Under the pieces are notes generated by a model that saw nothing but the letters and a program-made list of their open reading frames with translations, was not told the DNA's origin and made no database searches. Below are positions 1-9,500 of a DNA stretch of 64,000 nt, piece after piece. The stretch covers positions 62,001-126,000 of the forward strand of contig NZ_CABSIF010000002.1 of assembly GCF_902477725.1 (NCBI RefSeq), read 5' to 3'. Position numbers and translations under genes: made by a program. Within the stretch, counting starts at the first letter, position 1. Every line of letters begins with the position of its first letter. Source of the stretch: an uncultured Desulfovibrio sp. (GTDB lineage Bacteria; Desulfobacterota; Desulfovibrionia; Desulfovibrionales; Desulfovibrionaceae).

Positions 1-320
1 CACGGTTTCTCGGGCGTGATGCGCCGCCAGTCAAAGCGCAGGGCATCGGTCAGCACCGCCTGGGTGCGGGCCTCGCCAAAACGCTGGCGCTCAGCCGCCC
101 AGTGACGGTCTTTTTCAAGCAGCAGCAGGCGGGCGTGGGGCTGCTCCTCGATGGCGCGGGTGAGCGCGCCGGGGCCGGGGCCGATCTCAATCACCATGTC
201 TTCGGGCTTGGGCAGCAGCAGCATGGCAATGCGGCGGCAGATGTCCTCGCGCTTCAAAAAGTGCTGGCCGAGGCTTTTTTTTGCGCGGGGCTGGCCGTGT
301 GTGGATTCTTGGTGCTGCAT
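1..320 (-). CDS. rsmA: 16S rRNA dimethyladenosine transferase RsmA (KsgA), N-terminal part
   Basis: Reading the minus strand from the ATG at 320 gives about 106 residues that run off the window edge. The N-terminus has the family sequence KKSLGQHFLKRED (residues 14-26), followed by the SAM-binding motif EIGPGPGALT starting at residue 45. RsmA dimethylates two adjacent adenines near the 3' end of 16S rRNA during small-subunit maturation. The start lies only 6 bases after the stop of the EF-G gene, so the two are probably cotranscribed. The catalytic NLPY-type motif lies outside the window. The identity is clear from the N-terminus; only the length is unknown. Confidence 0.9.
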   Translation of the reverse strand, partial: MQHQESTHGQPRAKKSLGQHFLKREDICRRIAMLLLPKPEDMVIEIGPGPGALTRAIEEQPHARLLLLEKDRHWAAERQRFGEARTQAVLTDALRFDWRRITPEKP

Positions 321-326
321 GGTTCC

Positions 327-2366
327 TCAGGGCAGATCAAAGCGGTCAAAGGTCATTACCAGCCCGGCGCGCCCCTGTGTGGCCGAGCGTAGGGAGGTGG
401 AAAAGCCGAACAGGCGGCGCAGGGGGGCTGTGCCGCGCAGGGTTTTGCGTCCGCCGTGATCTTCCATATCCTCAACCTTGCCGCCGCAGGTGGTGAACAT
501 GGTAATGGACGCACCAAGGAAGTCTTCCGGCACGGTAATTTCCACGCGCATCACAGGCTCCAGAACCACGGGAGTTGCCGCCGCCAGTGCCTCGCGCAGG
601 GCTTGCCCGGCGGCCATGCGGCTACCGGGAACAGTTGTCAGGCCTTCCTGCCTGTCCACCGCAGTGAGGGTCACGGCCACATCTTCAATGGGGTAGCCTG
701 TCAGATCGCCGCATTGCAGTGCATCGCGCACGCCTTCAAGGGCGGCGTCCAGATAGACCCTGGGCAGAATTTTTCGGGCTTCGGCGGCATCCTGCGGCAA
801 AAAGTCGCCCACTTCAACCACATTGCCCGTGCCCCGGGCGCGTGGCGCAACACGCAGGGCCGCAGAGCCATGATGGCGTTCCTTGCCCATTTCGCGGTCA
901 AAGACAGAGGCCACCTCGGCCTCCTTGCGCACGGTTTCGCGCAGCACAACCTGCGGATTGCCCGCGCGGGGGCTGATGCCGTATTCGCGCTGCATGCGCT
1001 CCAGCAGAACGTCCAGATGCAGCTCGCCCATGCCGGAAACCATGCGAGAGCCAGTGTCATCATCCAGCCGCGCCAGCAGGGTGGGGTCTTCTTCCGTATA
1101 GCGCGCAAGCGCTTCGTCCAGAATCTTGCCTTCGTCCGCATTGCGGGGCTCCAGCGCAAGGGTGATGACGGGCGCGTAAGCATCTATGCTTTCCAGCGCA
1201 AGCTGCCGCTCGCGGGCGGTATAGGTTTCACCCGTATGCCCGCGCAGGCCCACCACGACCACGATTTCGCCCGCCTCGGCGCATTCCACCTGCTCCCGCC
1301 GGTCTGCATGGGGGCGGTAGATGCGGCCCAGACGGTCATCCTTGCCGCTGGCGGTATTGCGCAGGCTTTCACCCTCGTGGATGCGGCCCGCGTACATGCG
1401 CACAAAGGCCAGCTTGCGGCCGTTTTCCATGAGCACTTTAAAAACCAGCGCCGCAACGGGGGCATCGGGAGTTGCCTCCACAATGATTTCGCGACCATCG
1501 GCACCGCGCCCCACCGGGGCCGGAACATCGGCGGGCGAGGGCAGCAGGGCGCACACGGCATCGAGCACGGGTTGCACGCCCATGTTGCGCAGGGCCGAGC
1601 CGCAGAAAACAGGCGTGAGCGTGCGGGCCAGAGTGGCGCGCCGCAGGGCCGCGTTGATGTCGGCCAGGGTGAAGGTGCCTTCCAGGTAGGGTTCCACAAA
1701 GGCGTCATCCGCCTCGCCAAGTTTTTCCAGCAGAATTTCACGCCAGGGGGCGGCGATGGCGGCTTCTTCTTTCGTAAAGGGCGCGCGGTGTACAGTCTGG
1801 CCCTGATCCGCCGGGTCAAAGGTCAGGCTTTGTTCGTTCACAAGATCAAGCACAGCGCGGAAATCTTCGCCCTGCCCAAGGGGGATGGTCACGGCAACGG
1901 CATTGGTTTGCAGGCGCTGGCGCATGGCCTCGAGCACTGCTTCAAAATCCGCGCCCAGGCGGTCTATCTTATTGATAAAGGCGATCTTGGGAACGTTGAA
2001 ATCTTCCGACTGCCGCCACACGGTTTCCGACTGCGGTTCAACCCCACCCACGGCGCAAAACACGCCCACGGCCCCGTCCAGCACGCGCAGGGCGCGTTCC
2101 ACCTCAATGGTAAAGTCCACATGGCCGGGCGTGTCGATGAGGTTGATGGTATTTTCGCCCCACTGGCAGGTGGTGCAGGCCGACATGATGGTGATGCCGC
2201 GCTCCTGCTCCTCCGGCATGTAGTCCATGGTGGCCGAGCCGTTGTGCACCTCGCCCATACGGTGGATTTTGCGGCTGTAGAACAGCATGCGCTCGGAGAG
2301 CGTGGTTTTGCCAGCGTCGATATGGGCAATAATGCCTATGTTGCGGATATGCTTGATGCTGGGCAT
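327..2366 (-). CDS. fusA: Elongation factor G, second-type (EF-G2-like) translational GTPase
   Basis: The 679-residue protein has all GTPase motifs: AHIDAGKTT (P-loop, about 14-22), RGITI in switch I, DTPGHVDFT, and NKIDR. Domains II to V follow, with a C-terminus ending in MTFDRFDLP. EF-G drives ribosomal translocation and, with RRF, recycling. Several positions differ from housekeeping EF-G: GGKVEDMEDHGGRKTLRG replaces the usual RGRIQGMED-type loop, and there is no rpsL/rpsG/tuf neighbourhood. I therefore read it as the paralogous EF-G2 group rather than the str-operon copy; that is inference. GGGAG sits about 9 bases before the ATG. rsmA follows directly. Confidence 0.85.
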   Translation of the reverse strand: MPSIKHIRNIGIIAHIDAGKTTLSERMLFYSRKIHRMGEVHNGSATMDYMPEEQERGITIMSACTTCQWGENTINLIDTPGHVDFTIEVERALRVLDGAVGVFCAVGGVEPQSETVWRQSEDFNVPKIAFINKIDRLGADFEAVLEAMRQRLQTNAVAVTIPLGQGEDFRAVLDLVNEQSLTFDPADQGQTVHRAPFTKEEAAIAAPWREILLEKLGEADDAFVEPYLEGTFTLADINAALRRATLARTLTPVFCGSALRNMGVQPVLDAVCALLPSPADVPAPVGRGADGREIIVEATPDAPVAALVFKVLMENGRKLAFVRMYAGRIHEGESLRNTASGKDDRLGRIYRPHADRREQVECAEAGEIVVVVGLRGHTGETYTARERQLALESIDAYAPVITLALEPRNADEGKILDEALARYTEEDPTLLARLDDDTGSRMVSGMGELHLDVLLERMQREYGISPRAGNPQVVLRETVRKEAEVASVFDREMGKERHHGSAALRVAPRARGTGNVVEVGDFLPQDAAEARKILPRVYLDAALEGVRDALQCGDLTGYPIEDVAVTLTAVDRQEGLTTVPGSRMAAGQALREALAAATPVVLEPVMRVEITVPEDFLGASITMFTTCGGKVEDMEDHGGRKTLRGTAPLRRLFGFSTSLRSATQGRAGLVMTFDRFDLP

Positions 2367-2556
2367 GGCTTTGCTCCCAAGGCGAGGTGTTTCTGAATGA
2401 TTACGGCTTTTTCAGGCGCAGGGCAAGGCTGGCCGCCGCAGCTTCCCCATGCTGTGCGGGGAGCCTGGGCAGTCAGTTTGCAAAGAAGCCTTGGCGAAGA
2501 TTCAATTAAGAACGCCCGATGACCTGGCGCGGTGCGTGGCGCGAATTTGCACCGGA

Positions 2557-3429
2557 TTACAGCAGCCCGAATGCCTGCCGTTGCACGCGGAAGAAATCGG
2601 GCGAGAGGCCGGGGTGCAGCCAGAAGCCCTCGCAGCCCGGCGTGAGCGCGGGCGCGCCGCTATAGGGGAATGGCCCTGTGCGGCGTTCGCGGCAATGCCC
2701 AAGGGCAGCCACGGGCGCAAGGTAGGTGGCGTCAGGGGTGAGGCGCAAGGAGGTGTCGAGCGCTGTTTCCAGAGCCTCGGCCTGCGCAAAGGCCAGCGCC
2801 TCAAGGTCAAAGGCTTCGGGCTTGGGCAGGCACAGGATGGGCGAACGCCGCTCTTCGTAGCAGGGCAGTTCCAGCGCCCGCGCCGCCGCGCCCACGCCGT
2901 CCAGCTCTCCCCTGTGCAGCAGCACGAGACGCCCCGGCCCTGGCTGGGTTTCTTCCAGCAGGGTGCAAAGGCCAGCGTTGTCCAGAACAAAGATGTCTTC
3001 CACGCCCGTCAGCTCCAGGGTGACCAGAGCATTCCTGCTGGGTGCGCCGCCCACGCACACGGCCCCTACCAGAGGCACGCCGCCAAGGAGGGCGGGCATG
3101 CAGGCTGCGGCAAGGCGGGCCGCAGCGGCGTATGCGGGCGTAAAGGCAATGACCGCCCAGGGCGCGGGGTGCGCGATGGAGCGCCGCCAGAAGCCCAGAT
3201 GCGCGTTGCGTACCTCGTTGCGCTGGCTGGTGGTGGACTCGCCAAAGTGCATGTGGGCCAGAGCCAGCCCCGTTTTGATTGCGGCGCGCAGGGCGGCAGG
3301 GGTGGCCTCGTAGGCCTCTGCGGCGAGGTCGTCGTCCAGCCGCGCTTCTTCGGCCCACTGGGGCCAGCTCACGGCGGCGGGGGCTTCCGCCCCCATATCC
3401 TGTCGGTTTTCGATATCAAAAATGGACAT
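2557..3429 (-). CDS. Uncharacterised protein between argH and EF-G
   Basis: A 290-residue protein of unknown function. I place the start at 3429 (MSIFDIENRQ), where GGAG lies about 9 bases upstream and the gap to the argH stop is 17 bases; a longer reading frame would overlap argH. There is no signal peptide or membrane segment. Residues roughly 70-125 (from PAPWAVIAFTPAY to LTGVEDIFVLD) have an Ala/Gly-rich alternation that reminds me of the NAD-binding part of histidinol dehydrogenase, but the HisD catalytic residues are not evident and the protein is much shorter. The close spacing suggests cotranscription with argG-argH. Function left open. Confidence 0.7.
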   Translation of the reverse strand: MSIFDIENRQDMGAEAPAAVSWPQWAEEARLDDDLAAEAYEATPAALRAAIKTGLALAHMHFGESTTSQRNEVRNAHLGFWRRSIAHPAPWAVIAFTPAYAAAARLAAACMPALLGGVPLVGAVCVGGAPSRNALVTLELTGVEDIFVLDNAGLCTLLEETQPGPGRLVLLHRGELDGVGAAARALELPCYEERRSPILCLPKPEAFDLEALAFAQAEALETALDTSLRLTPDATYLAPVAALGHCRERRTGPFPYSGAPALTPGCEGFWLHPGLSPDFFRVQRQAFGLL

Positions 3430-3446
3430 GGCGTTCGACTCCGTGC

Positions 3447-4847
3447 TCAGTTTTCCTCGCCCAGATTCTGCCCAAGCCACTGGTGGATCTGTTCAAGCTG
3501 CGTTTCCACAGAGCGGGGGCCGGTGCCACCGGGGGTTTCGCGGCGGCTCACGGCTGCGGCATATTCCAGAATGGCAAAAACCGAGTCTTCAATACGCGGT
3601 TCAAGGCTCTGAAGTTCGCCAAGAGTGAGGTCTTCAAGGCCTTTGCCAGCCTTTTCGGCCATAGCCACGGCCTGACCTGTGATGTGGTGCGCCTCGCGGA
3701 AGGGAATACCCTTGCCCACGAGGTAGTCCGCCAGTTCTGTGGCGTTGAGGAAGCCAGCCTTGCAGGCCTCGCGCATGCGGTCGGTGCGAAAGGTCAGTTC
3801 TTCCAGCATGCCCGCCATGAGGCGCAGCGATGCTTCAACGGTGCGGTCGGCATCAAGGAAACCTTCCTTGTCTTCCTGCATGTCGCGGTTGTAGGCCAAG
3901 GGCAGGCCCTTCATGACCGTGAGCAGGCCCGTCAGCGCGCCATAGACGCGCCCGGTCTTGCCGCGCATGAGTTCGGCCACGTCGGGGTTTTTCTTTTGCG
4001 GCATGATAGACGAGCCTGTGGAATAGCCGTCAGAAAGGCGCACAAAACCAAAGGCGGGGTTGGCCCAGAGGATGATTTCTTCGCACAGGCGCGAGAGGTG
4101 CATCATGATGGTTGAGCCGTCAAAAAGTGCTTCAAGCACAAAATCGCGGTCAGAAACGGCGTCCATGGAGTTGCCGTAAATTTCTGCAAAACCCACTTCG
4201 TCCGCCACGCTCTGCGGGTCAAGCGGGTAGGTGGTTCCGGCGAGGGCCGCTGCGCCAAGGGGCGAAATGCGCACGCGCTCAAGGGTGTCTTCCAGGCGCA
4301 TTGCATCGCGGCGGAACATCCAGGCATAGGCCAGCAGGTGGTGGGCAAGGCTTACGGGCTGGGCCGGTTGCAGATGGGTGCAGCCGGGCAGGATGTCCGT
4401 CTTGTGCTCTGCGGCCTTGTCGGCCAGCACGGAGCACAGCAAGGCCGCGCGCTGACGCCAGGTTTCGAGGCGGTCGGCAACAAAGAGGCGGAAGGTCAGG
4501 CCCACCTGATCGTTGCGGCTGCGGCCCGTGTGCAGTTTTTTGCCCACATCACCCACAAGCTCGGTCAGGCGCGCTTCAATATTCATGTGCACGTCTTCAA
4601 GTTCTGGCTTCCACACAAAATTGCCAGCTTCGATTTCTTCGCGCACACGGTCCAGACCGTTGACCAGAATCCGTGCCTCGTTCTGGCTGATGACGCCCTG
4701 ACGGCCCAGCATGCGGGCATGCGCCTGTGACGCGCGGATATCCTGGGCGTAGAGCGCTCTGTCGTAGGATTGCGAATCCGTATACTGGGCCACGGCTTCC
4801 TTGGGGCCTTCGGCAAAGCGGCCGCCCCAGCTCTGGTTGGTCTTCAT
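3447..4847 (-). CDS. argH: Argininosuccinate lyase
   Basis: A 466-residue cytosolic enzyme of the fumarase/aspartase superfamily that splits argininosuccinate into arginine and fumarate, the last step of arginine synthesis. The superfamily signature GSSIMPQKKNPD is intact, and the N-terminus MKTNQSWGGRF is typical. The frame stays open 57 codons further upstream, but that extension lacks family similarity, so the ATG at 4847 is preferred. It lies 218 bases downstream of argG with two hairpins in between, so it may be partly uncoupled from argG. Confidence 0.95.
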   Translation of the reverse strand: MKTNQSWGGRFAEGPKEAVAQYTDSQSYDRALYAQDIRASQAHARMLGRQGVISQNEARILVNGLDRVREEIEAGNFVWKPELEDVHMNIEARLTELVGDVGKKLHTGRSRNDQVGLTFRLFVADRLETWRQRAALLCSVLADKAAEHKTDILPGCTHLQPAQPVSLAHHLLAYAWMFRRDAMRLEDTLERVRISPLGAAALAGTTYPLDPQSVADEVGFAEIYGNSMDAVSDRDFVLEALFDGSTIMMHLSRLCEEIILWANPAFGFVRLSDGYSTGSSIMPQKKNPDVAELMRGKTGRVYGALTGLLTVMKGLPLAYNRDMQEDKEGFLDADRTVEASLRLMAGMLEELTFRTDRMREACKAGFLNATELADYLVGKGIPFREAHHITGQAVAMAEKAGKGLEDLTLGELQSLEPRIEDSVFAILEYAAAVSRRETPGGTGPRSVETQLEQIHQWLGQNLGEEN

Positions 4848-4865
4848 GGTCTGTCCGTTTTCTGT

Positions 4866-4917
4866 AAAAAATGAATTGGGGGAAGCCGCGTTGCTCGTGG
4901 CGAACGCCGCTTCCCCC
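4866..4917 (-). promoter_or_regulatory. Hairpin with T-rich tail between argG and argH (possible attenuator)
   Basis: The 9-base arm at 4878-4886 is complementary to 4909-4917. Read on the minus strand, the second arm is followed after 5 bases by a short T-rich stretch at 4866-4871. This is a weak intrinsic-terminator shape just before argH. No leader peptide was identified. Confidence 0.3.
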
Positions 4918-5018
4918 GGAACCTGTCCCGTCAAATCTCTGCAAAACATGCGGCAATGCCGCCAATGACCGAGCCCGGGATGGCGCAGGCTCCGGGGAAA
5001 GCGCCCGATATTGTGCAA

Positions 5019-5056
5019 CCCCGCATGCAGCCTTGCGAATACGGCGGCATGCGGGG
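5019..5056 (-). terminator. Stem-loop just after argG
   Basis: A perfect 10-base inverted repeat (5019-5028 with 5047-5056, arms CCCCGCATGC/GCATGCGGGG) begins 10 bases after the argG stop. It has no strong T run after it on the minus strand, so it may be a pause, a Rho-dependent end or a 3' stabilising hairpin rather than a full terminator. Confidence 0.4.
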
Positions 5057-5065
5057 CGTTTCAGT

Positions 5066-6271
5066 CTACTTGCCGAGCTTGCTCTGCACAGCGGCGTGCA
5101 GGCGCAGGCGCAGGCTGTTGAGGCGGATAAAGCCAGCGGCATCCTTGTGATCGTAGTTGCCGCCTTCAAAGGTGGCCAGATCTTCGGAGAAGAGCGAGTT
5201 GGGGGAGGTGCGGGCCAGGGGCCACACGCCGCCCTTGTAGAGCTTGGCGCGCACGGTGCCGGTGACGCACTCCTGCGACTTGTCCATAAAGGCCTGCATT
5301 GTTTCGCGTTCGGGCGAATACCAGAAGCCATTGTACACGCACTGCGAGTAACGCACGGCCAGCATGTCGCGGATGCCGAGCAGTTCGCGATCCATGCAGA
5401 TGCCTTCAAGGTCGCGGTGCAGGGCGTACAGCAGGGTGCCGGCGGGGTTTTCGTACACGCCGCGGCACTTCATGCCCACAAAGCGGTTTTCGACCATGTC
5501 GTCGCGGCCAATGCCGTTACGTCCGGCAATTTCGCTGAGGGTCTTGATGATGGCGGCGGGGGAGAGGCGCTGACCGTTGACGGCCACAGGGTTGCCCTGC
5601 TCGAAATCCACGCTGATGATCTCGGGGGTGTCGGGCGCTTCTTCCACGGGCACGCAGCGCTGATGGCACGAGGCATCGGGCGCGCTGCCGGGGTTTTCCA
5701 GCTCGCTGCCTTCAAAGCTCGTGTGCATCATGTTGGCGTCCATGCTGTAGCGCTTGGCTTCGCTGGAGATATGGATGCCGTGCTTTTCGGCAAAGGCCGT
5801 GAGGGCCGTGCGCGACATGAGATCCCATTCGCGCCAGGGGGCGATGACCTTGAGGTCGGGCGCAAGGGCGCTGACGGCAAATTCAAAACGCACCTGATCG
5901 TTGCCCTTGCCGGTAGCGCCGTGGGCCACGGCGTCCGCGCCTTCCTTGCGGGCGATGTCCACAAGGGCCTTGGCGATGAGCGGGCGGGCGATGGAGGTGC
6001 CCAGCAGATAGCGGTTTTCGTAGCGGGCAGCGCCGCGCATCATGGGGAATACAAAGTCCTTGGCCATTTCTTCGCGCAGATCAAGCACGTAGGCCTTGGA
6101 AGCGCCGGTCTTGAGCGCTTTTTCTTCCACGCCCGTGAGGTCTTCGGGCTGGCCCAGATCGGCGGTAACGGCAATGACCTCACACTTGTAGGTCTCAATG
6201 AGCCATTTAAGGATAACGGAAGTATCAAGCCCGCCCGAATAGGCGAGGACGACTTTTTTTACATTCTGCAT
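5066..6271 (-). CDS. argG: Argininosuccinate synthase
   Basis: A 401-residue ATP-pyrophosphatase that joins citrulline and aspartate to argininosuccinate at the expense of ATP. The PP-loop AYSGGLDTS is at residues 9-17, and the later GATGKGNDQVRFE motif is present. The ATG at 6271 has GGGGAG about 7 bases upstream; the open frame extends 48 codons further but without family similarity. It is transcribed divergently from carB, whose product supplies carbamoyl phosphate for the same pathway (via citrulline). argH follows. Confidence 0.96.
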   Translation of the reverse strand: MQNVKKVVLAYSGGLDTSVILKWLIETYKCEVIAVTADLGQPEDLTGVEEKALKTGASKAYVLDLREEMAKDFVFPMMRGAARYENRYLLGTSIARPLIAKALVDIARKEGADAVAHGATGKGNDQVRFEFAVSALAPDLKVIAPWREWDLMSRTALTAFAEKHGIHISSEAKRYSMDANMMHTSFEGSELENPGSAPDASCHQRCVPVEEAPDTPEIISVDFEQGNPVAVNGQRLSPAAIIKTLSEIAGRNGIGRDDMVENRFVGMKCRGVYENPAGTLLYALHRDLEGICMDRELLGIRDMLAVRYSQCVYNGFWYSPERETMQAFMDKSQECVTGTVRAKLYKGGVWPLARTSPNSLFSEDLATFEGGNYDHKDAAGFIRLNSLRLRLHAAVQSKLGK

Positions 6272-6302
6272 GTGGTGCTCCCCTTGTGGATTCAAGGGAA
6301 AA

Positions 6303-6331
6303 ATTATTGCGCAAAAAAAAGTGCGAGGCAA
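6303..6331 (-). promoter_or_regulatory. Sigma-70-type promoter for argG
   Basis: On the minus strand, TTGCCT (6326-6331) and AATAAT (6303-6308) are separated by 17 bases containing an A/T tract. The predicted transcription start lies about 25-30 bases before the argG ATG. Confidence 0.55.
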
Positions 6332-6446
6332 GGGCTTTGTGTCCCCGGCATGCCGCATGGGCAGGGTAAAACCCTCTGATTTAGGCTTGGCGGGCGCGCG
6401 GCGGCAACCCTGCAAGGGTGTGTATTCATTTGGCCGAAGGAAAAAC

Positions 6447-6474
6447 TTGACTTTTATACCAGCTGTGGAATAAA
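6447..6474 (+). promoter_or_regulatory. Sigma-70-type promoter for carBA
   Basis: TTGACT (6447-6452) and AATAAA (6469-6474) are spaced by 16 bases, about 75 bases upstream of the carB ATG. It is divergent from the argG promoter within a 278-base intergenic region that could carry shared arginine control; no ArgR-type box was recognised. Confidence 0.45.
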
Positions 6475-6549
6475 AACAATCGTTTTATGCAAATCGGCGC
6501 GCCTGTGCCGCGTCATTACCTCTGATCTCAAAATCCGCAGGAAAGTTCA

Positions 6550-9500
6550 ATGCCCAAGCGTTCGGATTTACACAAAATTCTTGTCATCGGCGCGGGCCCC
6601 ATCATCATCGGCCAGGGCTGCGAGTTTGACTACTCCGGTTCCCAGGCCGTGAAGGCCCTCAAGGAAGAAGGGTACGAGGTGGTGCTGGTCAATTCCAATC
6701 CGGCTACCATCATGACCGATCCGCATATGGCTGACGCCACCTATGTGGAACCCATCGAGCAGGAGACCCTTGCCGCAATCATCCGAAAAGAACGCCCCGA
6801 TGCGCTCTTGCCTACGCTTGGCGGTCAGACGGCTTTGAACGCCGCTCTTGGGCTTGCCAAGAGCGGCGTTTTGGCGGAATGCGGCGTTGAGCTCATCGGC
6901 GCGCGCGCCGACGTGATTGAAAAGGCTGAAAGCCGCGAGCTTTTCCGCGAAGCCATGGAAAAGATCGGCCTTAAAATGCCCGCCAGCGGCATTGCCCGCA
7001 CCATTGAAGAGGCCTGCCAGCTCGGCAACGTGCTGCCCTTCCCGCTGATCATCCGTCCGGCCTTTACGCTTGGCGGCACTGGCGGCGGCGTGGCCTATAA
7101 TATGGAAGATCTTGAAGCCATTGCATCCAGCGGTCTTTCGGCGAGCCCCACCTCTGAAGTCATGATCGAGCAGAGCGTGCTTGGCTGGAAAGAAATCGAA
7201 ATGGAAGTGATGCGTGACGCCAAAGACAACTGCGTCATCATCTGCGCCATTGAAAACTTTGATCCCATGGGTGTGCACACGGGCGACTCCATCACCGTGG
7301 CCCCGGTGCAGACACTCTCTGACGCCGAATACCAGAACCTGCGCGACGCCTCCATTGCCATCATGCGCGAAATCGGCGTGGAAACGGGCGGCAGTAACGT
7401 GCAGTTCGGCCTCAATCCGGCCAACGGCGAGATTGTGGTTATCGAAATGAACCCCCGCGTGTCGCGTTCGTCGGCGCTGGCCTCCAAGGCCACGGGCTTT
7501 CCCATTGCCAAAATCGCCGCCAAGCTGGCCGTGGGCTACACCCTTGACGAACTGCGCAACGACATCACCCGCGAGACCGTGGCGAGCTTTGAGCCAGCCA
7601 TCGACTACTGCGTGGTGAAAATCCCGCGCTTCACTTTTGAAAAGTTCCCCGGCGCCAAGGACGAGCTCACCACCTCCATGAAGAGCGTGGGCGAAGCCAT
7701 GAGCATTGGGCGCACATTTAAGGAAGCCTTGCAGAAGGGCCTGCGCTCCATGGAAATCGGCGCAACGGGCCTTGGCTACAGCTTCCGCTCCGAGCTGCCC
7801 GACCGCGAAACCATTCTGGAATCCCTGCACCGCCCCAACTCCAAGCGCATTTTTTCGCTGCGGCAGGCCATTGTGGCCGGTATCAGCGAAGAAGAAATCT
7901 TTGCGGTTTCCGCCATTGATCCCTGGTTCATCCGCCAGGTGCGCGACATTGTGGAGATGGAAAAGCGCATCAGCAATTTTGGCCTTGCCAACGACATGAC
8001 CACGGCCAACGCCGCTCTTGCCGACATGCTGCGCGAAGCCAAGGAATACGGCTTCTCCGACCGCCAGCTGGCGGAAATGTGGAAGATGCCCGAGGCCGAC
8101 ATACGCCGCATGCGCAAGGAAATGCACGTGGAACCCACCTATTATCTGGTGGACACCTGCGCTGCGGAATTTGAGGCCTACACCCCCTATTTTTACTCCA
8201 CCTACGAACGGGGCGAAGAAATCAAGGTGGAAGACCGCCGCAAGGTGCTCATTCTTGGCGGCGGCCCCAACCGCATCGGCCAGGGCATCGAGTTTGACTA
8301 CTGCTGCTGCCACGCTTCCTTCGCCCTGCGCGATGCGGGCGTGATGGCCATCATGGCGAACTCCAACCCCGAAACCGTTTCCACAGACTACGACACCTCG
8401 GACAGGCTCTATTTTGAGCCGCTGACCTTCGAGGACGTGATGAACATTGTGGAAAAGGAAAAGCCCGAGGGCGTCATCGTGCAGTTTGGCGGCCAGACCC
8501 CGCTGAACCTTGCCGTGCCGCTCATGCGCGCTGGCGTACCCATTCTTGGTACCAGCCCGGATGCCATTGACCGCGCCGAAGACCGCGAACGCTTCCAAGC
8601 GCTCATTGAAAAGCTTGAGCTGCTCCAGCCGCCGAACGGCACGGCCATGAGCCTTGAAGACGCGCTTGAAGTGGCCGAACGCATCACCTACCCCGTGGTT
8701 GTGCGGCCCAGCTACGTGCTCGGCGGCCGCGCCATGGCCGTGGTGTATGACGCCGCCGAACTGAAAGATTACTTCCATGTCCAGGTGCCGCAAAAGCCGG
8801 AACACCCCATCCTCATCGACAAGTTCCTTGAACATGCGGTGGAAGTGGACGTGGACGCTCTTTCGGACGGCAAGGAAGTGTACGTGGCGGGCATCATGGA
8901 ACACATCGAGGAAGCTGGCATCCACTCCGGCGACTCTGCCTGCGTACTGCCCTCGTACTCGCTTTCTTACGACCACGTGGCCCGCATTGCGGTGCAGGCC
9001 GAGGCCCTTGCCCGCGAACTCAAGGTCGTGGGCCTGATGAACATCCAGTTTGCCATCAAGGGCGATGATATCTATATACTGGAAGTAAACCCGCGCGCCT
9101 CGCGCACCGCGCCCTTTGTGTCCAAGGCCACGGGCGTTCCCCTGCCTTACCTGGCAACCCAGGTCATGCTGGGCAAAACGCTTGAGGAACTGGATCCCTG
9201 GAGCATGCGCAAGGGCGGATTCACCTGCGTCAAGGAAGCTGTGCTGCCTTTCCAGCGCTTCCCCGGCGTGGACGTGATTCTCGGACCCGAAATGCACTCC
9301 ACCGGCGAAGTCATGGGCATGGGCTCCAACTTCGGCGAGGCCTTCCTCAAGAGCCAGCTGGGCGCTGGTCAGGTTCTGCCGCAGGGGGGCAAGCTCTTCC
9401 TGTCGGTCAACGACCGCGACAAGCCCTATCTGCCCGAAGTGGCGGATATGTTTGCCAAGCTTGGCTTCCACCTGCTGGCTACGCGCGGCACGGCTGCCGT

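Noticed and set aside
456..2396. A 646-codon plus-strand frame over the EF-G gene
   Set aside because: Antisense shadow of EF-G with low-complexity His/Gln/Gly composition and no family motifs.
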